From: Sciurus carolinensis
Taxonomy: Eukaryota > Chordata > Mammalia > Rodentia > Sciuridae
Direction: 5' to 3'
Assembly: GCF_902686445.1 (NCBI RefSeq)
Contig: NC_062220.1
Location: 96,348,143-96,412,142 of the forward strand
Length of the DNA stretch: 64,000 bases
Shown: positions 11,696 to 24,206 of the stretch, piece after piece
How positions within the stretch are numbered: the first letter of the stretch is position 1
Layout: each line of letters opens with the position of its first letter
Program-made: the position numbers and the translations under genes
Notes under the pieces: model-generated
Told to the model about the DNA's origin: nothing
The model's database searches: none
What the model saw: only the letters and a program-made list of their open reading frames with translations

Positions 11696-12479
11696 GCATT
11701 AAATTATTTGTCTTTATAAGGTCATCAATACCTTCCACAAAGTGTTAACAAATACATGCTTAATAAAAATCCAAGTTAGTTGTTCAAAGTGGGCTTATTA
11801 AAACTGGGATCATAGTGAGTGCTTTAACATAATCAGTACCCCATTTTATACATTTCAACCCATATCAGGAAATAGGCTCATAGCATTCAAGAGCCCTCAC
11901 CCAAGTTGGGATTCAGAACTGTCCACACATAGGGTCCGCCTGTTCTGCCAAGTGACGTTTCCACCAGGCCTTTTTGGAAGACTAGCCCATGGAATTGCAG
12001 GATCCCTTGGCCTTCCCATGGCTGCAGGGGCTGCTCTCTGAAACCATTATACAGCAGATTAGCTAAAGGTCTAATAAGGACTAAAGTTGAGGGAGGCTTC
12101 TGGCACCCATGGAACCCCTGATGGTGTCCGCTGGCCTTCATGTGGTCTCCCCTAAGCCTCACCCAAGGCTTGATTCTCAAATTAAAACTGGGGAAGTCTG
12201 AGTTCTGTGCTAGCCCCACCAGTACCCTGGTGGTCTCCAGTCATTTCTCTTTGGACTAAGAGAGGAAGAGGAGAAAAGTTGACGCCAACTTCCAACAGGG
12301 CACTGAGCTATGTGGTTCCTCTGGAAAGTCCAAGTTTCTCAGGGTCCTTCTGAAGATCACCAAGGCAATCATCCACTGCCAAAGACCCCTTTTGCTCTTT
12401 GACTTTAATGTCAAATCTCTTATGTCCATGAATTAAGATGTAACTTTAAAACTCTTTTAGATATAATGATGTGGCTGAG
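11696..12479. other. Unrecognised interval
   Basis: The block 11880-12240 is GC-richer than its surroundings and has a 110-codon minus-strand frame (12219-11887) with no recognisable motif. It may be an old repeat or chance. Confidence 0.4.
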
Positions 12480-12700
12480 AGGGTCTTCAATAGATGCAGT
12501 GGAGAGAGCTCTGGTTTATAAATCAAGGGATGAGAGTTTGGGTTTATGAAGAATGAGCTACCTCCTTTGGTGATTTTCTCCAAGTCTCATCACTTGACTA
12601 TTCCCACTTTGTCTGTGAAACAAAAACCTCCCCTGTGAACCTTGTGTGGCTTCCGTGATGACAGAGGGCAATGCCTTTACCTGGCATTATTTTGTCCTTT
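12480..12700 (+). mobile_element. MIR SINE relic, sense
   Basis: Sense MIR pattern: GTGGAGAGAGCTCTGG, AATCAAGGGATGAGAGTTTG, a TCTCCAAGTCTCATCACTTG block and TTTGTCTGTGAAACAAA, in the order of the MIR tRNA-like head and core. Confidence 0.65.
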
Positions 12701-13409
12701 TGCACAAATGTGGGCTTTTTCTCAATCACCTTCAGTATAAAAGGCTTTATTTAGATTTTTGTCTTCACCCTGTTCTCCTTAGGAAACAAACAAACACAAA
12801 AGATTAATTCATCATCTTTGTAAAGAAGAGCAAAAATAACAGTGGGATATTTTATGAGGTGGCTTTTTACTCTGGGCACAAGACTCCAGTCTGTGCCTTT
12901 GTTTAGAGAAGAGATTTTCAGAAGATGTTTTTCCACAGGCGGCACTTTGGTGACTGGACAGGCCTCTGCGGGGAGACAGCCTGCGGTGGCCCTTCCAGCC
13001 AAGCAGTTACATTTTTGTTCTTCCCGTTGATTTCAGGGAAGAGACATGGGTTATAGCTCAGCATTGTCTTTTCAATCCCATCTCCATTCAGGACTATCAC
13101 AAGCAATCTAGTAATCAAAAAGGATAAATCCGTAGTTATTGAAGGTTAATTTTAGAAGAGCTAGAAACAATTCAAACCAAAAAATCAGTCACCAAAATCT
13201 ACCACTAAGGGGATTCCCTGTTATAACGTGGGCGACTGTCTGCTGGTGGCTTTCTTTGGAAGTAGTGCTCTAAAGTATTGAGTGTCTGTGTGTTTTACAA
13301 GCACAGAATCATAGTGCTGATTCTATTTTGCGGTCTTTTCATTTTCACCTAAGAGCACATTACATGTTGCATATTACCCACTTACCAGCCCAGGTTTCGA
13401 TAAACAGGA
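12701..13409. other. Unrecognised interval
   Basis: Contains a GC-richer patch at 12880-13060 with overlapping short frames on both strands but no recognisable domain. It could be conserved noncoding sequence; only cross-species alignment would show that. Confidence 0.4.
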
Positions 13410-14070
13410 GACTCCATTACCTCTGGTGCATTTATGCAATGAAATAGTATTCAGCAGTAAAAACAAATGAGCTGCCTGTACACACAGCAATATGGACAAA
13501 TCTCAAAAACGATGCGTAGCAAAAAAAGTTTTTCCCAGAAAAGTATATATTGTATGAGTTCATTCATATGGGATTCCAGAGCAGGTAAAGCTCATGGATG
13601 ATGGAAAAAATATTGAAACAGAGGTTGCATGGCAGGATAGGACAGGGAATGAGGAAGGAACAGGGAACTTTCTGGGATGAATGTAGTATTCTAGATCCTG
13701 ATAAGTGTTTGGGTTGCACAGGTGTGTGCATTTGTCGAAGCTCATCTAATGTTCCACTTAGGATGTGTGCATTTCATTTATATAAATTTTACCTAAAAAC
13801 AACAGCAAATATTAACACTGTTTAATGATATGCACACTAAAGTATTTAGGGGGAAGTGAGCTAATATGTGCATATTTTGAATGCATTTTTAAAAGATGGA
13901 CTGATATATGTACATAGCTAGCTAGATGGTTAGATATGTGATAAAGCAAGTGTCAAAAAAGCAAATGTTAATGATAGAATACAGGTGCAATTATTTGGGT
14001 TTCTCTGGTCAACTTGTTCATCTTTTCCATGAACTTAAGATTTTTATCATTTTCATATGTCAGTGAGAAT
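13410..14070 (+). mobile_element. Ancient L1M 3' end
   Basis: Sense-strand L1 ORF2 end (AATGAAATAGTATTCAGCAG, AATATGGACAAATCTCAAAA, TATTGTATGAGTTCATTCAT) followed by an old L1 3' UTR including GATATGTGATAAAGCAAGTG. These are typical of mammal-wide L1M tails. Confidence 0.75.
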
Positions 14071-14171
14071 AACATAATGCATCAAATACAATACAAAAGC
14101 TTTTCAAAGAAGTAATTACATCAATGATACCTATAGAATGGTATTCAGTTCAATCAGTGTTACAGTGAGGC

Positions 14172-14560
14172 TGTTTAAAATTTTTTTAAATGGTTTTGTT
14201 AATGTATTCTAGTTTTATGTAATAGTGGGGTTATTTTGACATAATCATACATATAATTTGCTCCATTTCAGTCCCCAGTACTTCCTCTTTTCCTCCCCTC
14301 TTCCCTCTCCCTGATCCCCTTCCTCTACTGGTCGTCCTTCTCTTTATTAATTGTCTTTTAAATTGGTGCTTTAAAGATATACATAAAGGTGAAATTCACT
14401 GTGGTATGTTCACATATGTTCATAGTATAATTTGGTTCATTTCATTCACAGGTCCTCTCTTTTTTTTGTCCCTCCTTCCTACTGATCTCCACTGTAATTT
14501 TATGAAATCACCTCTTTTTTTTCTCCCTTATTTTTCTCTAACTTCTTGGCTGTTTAAAAA
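14172..14560 (-). repeat. Dimeric pyrimidine-rich module, probably antisense L1 3' ends
   Basis: Two similar units in tandem. The first (14190-14345) runs from a GTGGGGTTATTTTGACATAA block through TTTGCTCCATTTCAGTCCCC to a CTTCC-rich tract. The second (14370-14500) repeats the pattern with TATAATTTGGTTCATTTCAT and another pyrimidine tract. The reverse strand resembles an L1 3' UTR (purine tract followed by AT-rich tail). The same dimer recurs at 49890-50430. Confidence 0.6.
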
Positions 14561-15930
14561 TTTGCAATATATCTTATAGTTAGATATGTAGACACTCATT
14601 TGATCTTAAGGATAGATTCCTGTGAACATAAGTTCTGCATCAATAAGGAATTAAGGATTTGGTTCTCATTGCACTGTTTTCTTCCAGAAGATCTGGGACT
14701 TTTTTTTCATACTAAAGAGAAAAAAAGTCTATTTCCTCATATATCCCCACAGATTGAATTATGTTCTTCCAAATTTTCTAATCAGCTTGATATTTTCATT
14801 GAATACTCTTATAATTTATTCTCTGAATTTCTCCTTCAGCTCTACAGGACACCTTGTGTTGAACCTCAGAGCCCATCAGCATCTCAGAGATCCAAGTTCT
14901 GTCTCCACTCTGTTTTCATTATTTGAAATGGAATCAGTACTTAATGAGAAGTTGTCTAACTGAACGGAAAAATTGGTTTCTAGCTAGTCTAATATTTTCT
15001 CTGTGAGCAGCTCATGAATGTATATGGGATATAAGATTATGAGAGGCGCTTATTCTTCCCATCTTATCACTTATTTCAAAATCATAATGGAGAGTTGCAG
15101 GAGCTATCACCTTTGGGTTAGCTGCAAGTTGTATAAAAACACAAGGCATGCCCATGTTGGGTCACTCATACTTACAGGACTTAAACCTATACAATGTGCA
15201 GTAATGCAAAGTGCCAGAGGGGGCAGCACACAAACAAAACACTCACTTGGCTACTGTTCCTCTCTGGCTCATTGTGGTCTCACTACAGTCCCATTTTATC
15301 CCTTTCTCCGGCTCTAGCAGCAACAGATAAAACCACTGAAGCCACTCAGCGGACAAACGCCAGCTCACGAGCCCAGAGAACAATTTCCCTTTCCCAGCAG
15401 CCATACATGGCCCTTCCCTGGACTTTCCAGATGACCTTTATAGCAATGGTTAAAATGTTGAATGGTTTGAATTTTGATGGCCTATATAAGCAAAGTAACA
15501 ATGCAGCCTTGTCTTGTCAAAGAAACTGAGATTCAAACTTTAGATCCATTCCTCATTTGTTTTTGATTTGAATACAATAGATTTTTAAAAGATAACAGAG
15601 TACTGGTGTGTCTGATTTCCTTGATATTGCATCTTCTACTTTTCCATCTACCCCACTGTACATCTCTTCTTTCTTGATTATTCCATTTATCTAACATGCT
15701 TGAAATAATTGATACTCAAACTTCAATCTTCAACTTCATGTTCCATCTCTAGTTTCTCCTATAAAATCAGGAGCAAAACTCAGGTTCAGGTTTTCTGATG
15801 ATTCCTAAAAGTGGAATTAAAATTTTGAATTTTGGTAACGTGTATCTAAATTATTTTAACCTGTTTGGAAAAAAATGTTCCCACAACCATAGATAATAGC
15901 AGTTTCTCCTCATGCTTACCAAACAAATCC
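14561..15930. other. Unrecognised interval
   Basis: Ordinary AT-rich sequence. The longest frames (108-111 codons at 14600-14926 and 15194-15529) show no domain or repeat identity. Confidence 0.4.
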
Positions 15931-15935
15931 ATCCC

Positions 15936-16367
15936 TGTTATGGTTTGGATGTGAGGTGTCCCCAACAGCTCATATGTGAGGCAATGCAAGAAAGTTCAGG
16001 GAAGAAATTATTGGATTATAAGAACCTTAATTCAATCAGTGATTTGATCACCTGATGGAATTGAGTGGTAACTGAAGGCATGTGGGGTGTGGGCATTGGG
16101 TGTGGCTTTGGGGTATATATTTGTATCTGGCAAGTAGAGATCTCTCATTCTGCTTTCTGATCATCATGTGAGCCTCTTCCCTCTGCCACTCTTCTGTCAT
16201 ATTCTGCCTCACCTCCAGCCCTAAGGAATGGAGCCTGCTGTCCATGGACTGAGACCTCTGAAACCATGAGCCCTCAAATAAGTTTTTCTTCCTCCACAAT
16301 TGTTTTGGTTCCGGGGATGCAGCCGGGGAGGCAGTCTTTTAATCACAACAGAGAAAAAGGTGACTAA
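15936..16367 (+). mobile_element. Solo LTR, MaLR/ERVL-like
   Basis: Starts TGTTATGGTTTGGATGTGAG and ends near GTGACTAA, flanked by an exact 5-bp duplication ATCCC (15931-15935 and 16368-16372). Internal features fit the same LTR family seen at 37176, 38370, 41420, 41945 and 57745: GAGACCTCTGAAACCATGAG and an AATAAG polyadenylation-like site near 16278. No internal retroviral sequence is attached, so this is a solo LTR. Confidence 0.85.
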
Positions 16368-16372
16368 ATCCC

Positions 16373-17514
16373 TCCCATACCCAATGTTGGGGGAGATCCT
16401 TTGATAAAAAAAATGACCTTATCCAACTGTTAGCCAGACATACAGAAAGGCATGTTCTTCATTCATTTTGAACTATCTTTTTCTTATTTATCTGTTTTCT
16501 TAATTTTATAAGTAGCTCATTGCATACTATGAATATGATAAATCTTTTTCCAGTTTTATTTACTTTTAATTTTCAATGTAATGCTCTCCATCATAAATAA
16601 CATTTAATGTAGTCAACTCAACTAAGGATTTTCCATGACATAAAAAACAAGTATGGGACTGAGATGGTGTTAAATTTACTGAGAGTAGGGAAGGCACAAA
16701 ATAATAACTATGAGTGGAGCAATGAGAAAAAAAAAAAAGTCAGATAATGATGAAAACCCAAATGAGCATTAATACACTGAATTGAAGGGCATTAGTCCAC
16801 ATGGGTTATTTTTAATCATGAAGAATCAGTGGTCTAGGTATGTAAATGCCAATTATAGACATGTGGGTTTATGTAGGAAGTCTTTAGATTAATCTTTTTG
16901 GAAAAGTTAGCAAAAAAAAAGTGAGGTAGTTGAAAATGTTAGCAGGATAATTTAGATAACAGACTATGGACTCTAATACTATGGAATGAGATGCCAATTC
17001 AAAAGACAGCAATACTGGGTAAATAGCAGAGGAGTAGATTGCAGCTGAAATGGACTGAAATTGGTCAACCATCACACTAGATGAACATTACTGAAGACCA
17101 TTTTTCAGAGCTTATGTCAGTGATGAGAAGTAGAAGAAATACTATAATAAGATGTCATAATCTCAAATCTATTATCTTAAATTTTTCCTTAATTGGAAGA
17201 ATATTGACTTCTAAGTGTGTTTGTGAAACTAGATCACCATATCATTCAGTATTTGAAATTAAACTGTTTATGAATCAGTGCTCTGGAGTGAGAGAAAGAT
17301 TTAGACAAGGCAGGAAAATGGAAAAAATGTATGTGGTTGTTGAAGACATGGCATATGGAAAACTTACACCATGTATCTAAAGTTGTTTTAAAATTATTTT
17401 TAATCTCTGAAGTTCATTTATTTTTTGATGTATCCAGCTGTTATTAGCAAATTGTTGTTATCTGAAATTTTTATATCTTTCTTTATTCTGAAAAATTATT
17501 CTTAACACAGAGTG
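16373..17514. other. Unrecognised interval
   Basis: AT-rich. The patch 16455-16590 could be a very old antisense L1 fragment, but the match is weak. No gene seen. Confidence 0.35.
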
Positions 17515-17547
17515 AGATAGAGAGAGAGAGAGAGAAAGAGAGAGAGA
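17515..17547. repeat. (GA)n microsatellite
   Basis: About 33 bases of nearly pure GA dinucleotide with two interruptions. Confidence 0.9.
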
Positions 17548-18465
17548 TCACCATTCAATTTACCTCCCTAAACATCTCTTTTCTATCAGAGAGCTACATG
17601 GGAAACTAGAAATTGTAATGTAATACCACTGTGGAAAATAAAAAAGTGCAGTAGGAAGTTTCTGTAGACAATCAACTAACATAATTTTCAAATAGATAAA
17701 ATTGACAAACTCCATTTGTTCCTTGTGAAATGTCTTTTAGACCTAAGTTGGTGCTTTCTGTCATGTTTTCTGTATATACCAATATTTTTTCATTTTTTTC
17801 TGTTGATTGAGCTTCCAATATCAATTCTCTTTAACTGACCTCCTCTACTATTTAATTTGTCCATCAATTGTTTTATTTCAATTACTATATTTTTCCCTAA
17901 CCTTAAATTGTTAATATTCCCATTGGTTGCATTTACTGATCCTTCCTCAGTAAAGGGTGATTTGTTTTCAAATGATGACTTGTTTTCAAATGTAGCTTGT
18001 AATTTTTGACTGAAACCTCTCCAACAGAGGTTGGTGTATAAGTTTTGGGGGCATCTCCAAAAGCCTTTGCTTTTTTTTGGAAGCCCTAGAGATCAAATGG
18101 TTTTAAATGTATTTTAATGCTAAGTTGTGCTTCATTTTTTATGCATAATAAGTTTTGTGCCATATCCCCAGGGTTGGTACAGGCTTGGGGTTGTAATTTT
18201 TAAGGTTGATCCTTTATTCCCATGACTATAGGCAGACGATAAGAATCTTTCAGCTACTCAAGTTGGCAGGGTCAAATTCTTCTAATTCTTGCTCCTTGAA
18301 ATAGATGGCCTAGAGCCAATCCCACCTTTATGTAGGAAATTCTTATACTCCCACTCATCACTTTAGTTTCATGTCCATTTTGATTAAGGAACATAAGAAT
18401 TTTTCTTTATTGTTTTGAAACTTGGTTATGTGTTTTTAAAATACACATTATACTAGGTCATTGTA
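17548..18465. other. Unrecognised interval
   Basis: AT-rich with no identifiable gene. The 17740-17990 stretch has a faint ancient-LINE look but cannot be assigned. Confidence 0.35.
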
Positions 18466-19051
18466 AATAAATAATTTTATAAACCCAGAATAACTTTGAA
18501 ACTAAACCCAGATGAAAACAGTTATCCAAAAAGAATGAAATATAGACTAATCTCAATTATTAATATAGACATGGATGCATAAATTACACAAAATATAATA
18601 AAAATAAATTTCTATGTGAAACCATTCCTGAAGAACTAAATAAATTCTACCCAGTGAAAATTTACTATCACTTTGATATATTCCCAAATTTTATCAATAT
18701 TTTATGGATTAACAGATTAAAAGGGAAAAATCATGAGTAGAGCAACTGAGGGAGAAAATGAGATTAAGATTTAATAACTATTCCTTATAAAAATTCAGTT
18801 AGTTTTAAATGCAAGGAAAACACTGAAATATAATGGACTCTAGCAAAAACCAATAGCAACTATTATTCTAAGCATAAAAATCAGAGTATCCACCCTATTA
18901 TTAATTATCATTGTTTTTAAAGGTTCTAGTGAATATAACATGAAATTTGAGTGATGCACTTTAAAAATTTAAAACTACCAATTTTGAAAATAATATGATT
19001 AACAGTTAGAAGACTTAAGGGGGAAATGATGTTTACGAGTATTTGACAAAA

Positions 19052-19267
19052 CTACCCGGCATGGTGGTGCATGCCTGTAATCCCAGTGGCTTGGGAGGCT
19101 GAGACAAGAGGATTGCAAGTTCAAAGCCAGCCTCGCCAACATAGTGAGGCACTTAGCAACTCAGCAAGACCCTGTCTCTAAATAAAATACAAAAAAGGGC
19201 CCAGTGGTTGAATGCCCCAGGTGCAATCCCAGCTACCAAAAAAAAAAAAATAAAAAGAAAAAGAATT
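19052..19267 (+). mobile_element. B1-dID type SINE
   Basis: 7SL-derived B1 head (CCGGCATGGTGGTGCATGCC, TGTAATCCCAGTGGCTTGGG) joined to a tRNA-derived ID-like 3' part and A-rich tail. Flanked by TTTGACAAAA at 19042-19051 and 19268-19277. The fused structure is typical of squirrel-family SINEs. Confidence 0.9.
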
Positions 19268-19377
19268 TTTGACAAAATAGCTAGATAAAAGATAAACACT
19301 ATCAATAGTTTCACTCTAAAAGATATAGCATTATGCATATTCTCATAGATTGTGTATATAAAACTTTAGCAAAATAG

Positions 19378-19543
19378 ACAGTAGATTGAATCAGACATAA
19401 CTTTCCTATATTCATGTATGATATACAACCAGTGTAACTCCACATCATGTACAACCACAAAAATGGGAAGTTATACTCCATGTATATATTGCAAAATATG
19501 TTCTATATGTGACAAAATGATCAGATAAAAAATTAATAAAGAG
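19378..19543 (+). mobile_element. Short 5'-truncated L1 tail
   Basis: A 166-bp sciurid L1 3' terminus (ATGTACAACCACAAAAATGG, GAAGTTATACTCCATGTATA) flanked by CTTTAGCAAAATAG at 19364-19377 and 19544-19557. Confidence 0.8.
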
Positions 19544-19924
19544 CTTTAGCAAAATAGCATTACCTATTTTGGATAGACTTGTGGACATATGCATACAGTT
19601 TAGAAAGAAATGAATTGTCCACAAATTTCATTCATGAGAAGTTATTATTCAATGAGGAAAATATTTTCACTCTATTTTATTAATAAGCAACTAAAATGAA
19701 ACCAGGCAGAAAATCCCATTTATAATAGAAATAAATTATATGATAGTAAAAATAAATAGTATACAAGAGTCATGATCTGTTCGTAGAAAGCCACACAAGC
19801 TAGTTGTGACAGCACCAGATTAAATTAATCATCCTTTTCATTTTGTGAAGCTGAAACTTCAGTCAAATATTAAAGTTATCTTATGTGCTATATCTATTTC
19901 TGGAATCTAAGATCTTTATTGTAC

Positions 19925-20420
19925 AGATTTATGATATTCACCATGATATTTCCCACAGGTACGCATTGTGCATAAATTGTGCCCAACTACCCTTCTTCTA
20001 ATCTCCTCCCATCCCTCCTCTCCCCACAAGAACTTCCTTAGTCCCTAAAAGGCTTTTTCATTTTTTGTTTCCCCTCCCTCTTGCCTTTTCTCATCTCTAA
20101 TGAACTCACCACTATTCCATTCTGTACTTCTACAAGGTTAACTTATTGGTTTCCTCAAATAAGTGATAACATCAAGTATTTTTTCTCAGTTTCTGGTTTG
20201 TTTCACTCAACATAATGTTCTCCAGTTGCAGTTATGTTAGTGCAAATGACCATTTCCGTTTTTTTATGACTGAATAGTATTCCTTTGTAAGTATATACCA
20301 CATTTTCTTTATCCATTCACCTGCGGATGGACATCTGGGTTGATTCCATATTTTGGCTAATGTTATGTTCCAATATGCACATATGCCAATATCATAATTC
20401 TTTATTCCAATAAATTTGTA
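19925..20420 (-). mobile_element. Ancient L1 3' end, antisense
   Basis: The plus strand shows the antisense L1 ORF2-end pattern: TGTTTCACTCAACATAATGT, TTTTTATGACTGAATAGTAT and CTTTATCCATTCACCTGCGG, preceded by a pyrimidine-rich 3' UTR at 19990-20100. Confidence 0.75.
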
Positions 20421-20772
20421 TTAATTTCTAGTAGCCCAATAAACATATCCTCTCTGATATTATTATTTATATTTGTCATGGCTATTTTTGGGTCCTTTTT
20501 TTCTATGCAAGACTTAAGGAAATTTTATCTGGAAAAGTAAAAACTAAATATTTCAGGAAATAAAATAGGGCCATTGTCTCTGTAAATGTTTCTTCTGATG
20601 TTCTCTTTTCCATCTGGAAATTCAATTATGCATATGCTAGATCATTTGACATATTTCTATACTTTTCAGATCTGATCTTTTCACCCTTTTCTCCTTCTTT
20701 CCTTAGATACTGATGATCCTGTTGACAGCTAAAGGAGTTTGTTACAACTAGACCTGCTTTAAAAGAAATCTT
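20421..20772. other. Unrecognised interval
   Basis: AT-rich and featureless by eye. Confidence 0.35.
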
Positions 20773-20774
20773 AA

Positions 20775-21000
20775 AGGGCACGGTGCATAGTGCATGACTG
20801 TTAACCGAGTTGCTCTGGAGGCTGAGGCAGGAGCATTGCAAGTTCAAAGCCAGCCTCAGCAAAAGTGAGGCACTGAGCAACTTAGTGAGACCATGTCTCT
20901 AAATATAATATGAAATAGGACTGGGAATGTGGCTCAATGATCAAGTGTCCCTGAGTTCAATCCTGGTAGTACCAAAAAAAAAAAAAAAAAAAAAAAAAAA
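20775..21000 (+). mobile_element. B1-dID type SINE with long A tail
   Basis: B1 part (GGAGGCTGAGGCAGGAGCAT, GCAAGTTCAAAGCCAGCCTC) followed by an ID part with GGGAATGTGGCTCAATGATC and GTTCAATCCTGGTA, then 28 A residues at 20973-21000. Confidence 0.9.
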
Positions 21001-21124
21001 CCCTAGAATAATTATAACTATGTTTTTACTGTATTTCTTGTTTTCTACATAACTAAAGAAACTAATATACCTAAAATCTAATCTTATTCTAACTTTGTTG
21101 TAAACAAAGTATGATTAAATCATG

Positions 21125-21145
21125 TTTTTATTTTATTTTATTTTA
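21125..21145. repeat. (TTTTA)n simple repeat
   Basis: About four units of TTTTA. Confidence 0.7.
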
Positions 21146-22394
21146 CACATAATTTAAGAGATTAATGCATGAAGAAACAATTATTAGTTTATGTTTTTGG
21201 ATATACAATGCACAAAGATACAATTGTTTGATGTCAATAACTGAAAGGAGTAGGGACAGTGCTGGGACTAAACAGTTTTTTTTAATGTTACTGAATTTAA
21301 GCTGAAATCAATTCAAAGTGGAGCATTATACCATTAGTGTGCTAAATGCAAACTTCATGTTCATCACAAAGAAAATAGTTACAGGATATGCACAAAAGAA
21401 AATGAGAAGGACAATAAAATGTCTTGTTGCAAACAAACAGCTAAACCCAGAAACGCAGGAAATAAAGGACAAAAAGTATAAAATCTATAGAAAACAAATA
21501 GATCTTCCTCCTTTTTAGTAGTTACATTTGTATAAACATGAAAATGGAATAAGTTCTTCAATCAAAAATGATAGACACACTACATTAAAAAATAAAAACA
21601 TGATATAATTATACTTTGCTTATAAGAGACTCACTTCAGATTCAAACCACAAACAGGATGAAAGTGGAAAGATAGGAAAGGATGTTGCATGTAAATTGTA
21701 GACTAAAGAGAGAAGAGGTAGTTACACTAACATCAAGAAACAATATGCTTTAATTCCAAAGAATTTCTAAGAGAGAGATGAAGAAGAACATTACATATTA
21801 ATAAAAGATTCAATACAACAAGAAGACATAGTAATTGCAAACTTTTAAGAATCTCATAACAAACTTAAAATATATGAAGTAAAACAATGGAGTTGAAGGG
21901 AGAAATAGACATTTCTACAAGAATAGTTGAAGACTTTAATACTCTAGTCTCATTGAATAGATCCACCTGAAAGAAGATAAATAAGGAAACAGGATTTGAA
22001 CAACATAATAAACCAACTAAATCACAAAGATATATACAAGACATTCTACCCAGCAATAACAGAATACCTATTCTTCCCATGTACACATGTGAAAATTCTC
22101 CAAAATAGACTATACGTTGGGCCACAAATTAGGTAACAATGGATTTAAAAAGATAGATATCTCCAAAGCATATTCTCTGACCACAGTTACACAGAGTTAG
22201 AAATCAATAGCAGAAGGAAAACTGGAAAATTCACAAATTTGTGGAAATTAAACAACACATTCTCTAATAATCAATGAATCAAAGAAGAGATCACAAGAGA
22301 ATTTAGAAAATACTTAGAGACAAATGAAAACAAAAGAATAATGTATCAAAACATAAACAATGCTGAGGGAAATATATAGCTATGAATGCTTACA

Positions 22395-22510
22395 TTAAAA
22401 AAATTAGTGATATACTTACCTGGGTTGGAACATTACACAATGTATACAGGTATTGAAACATCATCCCATAAATCTGTACAATTTTTATATATCAATTAAA
22501 AAAGTAAGAT
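22395..22510 (+). mobile_element. Old L1 tail inserted in L1M
   Basis: TGGAACATTACACAATGTAT, then a CATCCCATAAATCTGTAC block and TATATATCAATTAAAAA match mammal-wide L1M 3' terminal sequence. It interrupts the ORF2 remnant, whose reading resumes at about 22505. Confidence 0.6.
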
Positions 22511-24143
22511 CTCAAATCAACAACCTAAATTTATATTTCAAAGACCTGGATAAAGAATAAACAGGTATATACAAGGTACAGAAAGAAATGAAAGAAAGGA
22601 AATAAAGAATAGAACAGAAATAAATGAAATATATGTAGAAATAAAGAATATCAACAAAATAAAATTAGGAAAAAATCAATAATTGACAAGTTAACTACAT
22701 TAAGAAAAAAGTGAGAAATGTTAAGTTACTAAATAAAAGCAAAGTATAAACAATACTATCAATTTCACAGAAATGAAATGTTTTATAAGAAAATATTACC
22801 AATAAATTATATGAGTAAATTGAATAACTTAGGAGAAATTAATAACTTCCTAAAAATACCATACCTACCAATATTTAATCATGAAGAAATAGAAAATTTA
22901 AAGACACCTATAGCTAGTAAGGGAATTAAATTCATAATTTTAAAAAAGAATATCCTAACATAAATCCCTGGACCTGTTGACTTCACTGAAACATATAGGA
23001 ACAACTTTTCCCAAAAATCAAAGAGAAGGAAACATTACCTAAGTTATTTTATGAGGCCAATAAAACAGTGAACAACCCCCAAAACAAATTAAGCAAACAA
23101 CTCCATTTAGAACAGCATCAGAAAGAATAAAACACTCATTAAATATTTAACTTCAGACTGGTACAACAAAAACTACAAAACATTTCTGAAAGATCTAAAA
23201 GAGACATCAATGAATGGACACACATTAGAGGTTCATGGCTTAGAATCTTGATGTTAAGACATAAGTACTACCTAATGCAATCTACAGATTTGATAAAATT
23301 CCAATTAAAATCCCAAGGATGACTTTTTGCTGAAATAAAAGAAATGCTTCTAAAATTCATATAAATCTCAAGGAATCCCAAATTTAAAAATCTTGAAAAA
23401 GAACAAAGCTAGAAGACTTAAACTTAAAGCTTCAGTGAACAAAACTGTATTACTAGCATAAACATAGTCATAGACGAATGGAATGCAATAAAGAGCCAAG
23501 AAATAGTTCCTTGCTTAAATGAGGAAATGATTTCTGACAAAAATGCAAAGTCATTCCATGGTAGAAAGATCATCTTTTTTTTTTTTAAATGATGCTGGGA
23601 AAACTGGATATTCAAAAACAAAATAATTAAAGTTGAGCATATTCTTAAAACATAAAAATTCAACTAAAAATGGATAAAGGACCTATACTTAAGAGCTAAA
23701 ACTATAAAATTCTTAAATAAAAACATAGGGAAAAAAATCACAACATTGGATTTGGCAATGATTTCTTGGATATGATACCAAAGGTACAGGCAGCAAAAGG
23801 AAAAATAAATAGTACTTTATGAAAATTAAAAGCTCTGTGCATCAAAGGGCACTGTTAACAAAGTTAGCCTCCTATGAAATGGGAGAAAATATTTGCAAAT
23901 GATATATCTGATAAGGAGTGATTAATATCCAGAATATATAAAGAACTCCTAAAACTCAACAACAAAAACATAAACAACCTGATTCAAAATAGGCATAGAA
24001 CTTTTGAAAAATATTTTTCCCCAAAGATGTACAAAATGACCAGTAGGCATGTGAACAGATGCTCAGCATCACTAATTACTAGGGAAATGAAAATCCAAAC
24101 CACAAGGAGGTACAAGCATCCATGCCTTAGGATGGCAACTATT

Positions 24144-24206
24144 AAGGAAGGAAGGAGGGAAGGAAGGAATGAAGGAAGAAAGGGAGGGAGGAAGGAAGGA
24201 AGGAAA
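24144..24206. repeat. (GGAA)n microsatellite within L1M
   Basis: Irregular GGAA/GGAGG purine repeat expanded inside the C-terminal ORF2 region of the ancient L1, next to GAACAACAGGTATTGGTGAG-like L1 sequence. Confidence 0.85.

Larger units (their letters stand above)
18466..19780 (+). mobile_element. Ancient L1M ORF2 remnant, interrupted twice
   Basis: Sense L1 RT-region sequence with many stops, including a degenerate match to the segment that precedes the RT palm and CCCATTTATAATAGAAATAA near 19715 (counterpart of the TPFTIAS region). It is broken by a SINE at 19052-19267 and an L1 tail at 19378-19543, both with target-site duplications. Confidence 0.65.

Noticed and set aside
11887..12219. 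110-codon open frame on the minus strand as a possible gene
   Set aside because: No domain, no splice sites or neighbouring exons that fit, no codon signal I can judge. Frames of this length occur by chance in GC-richer patches.
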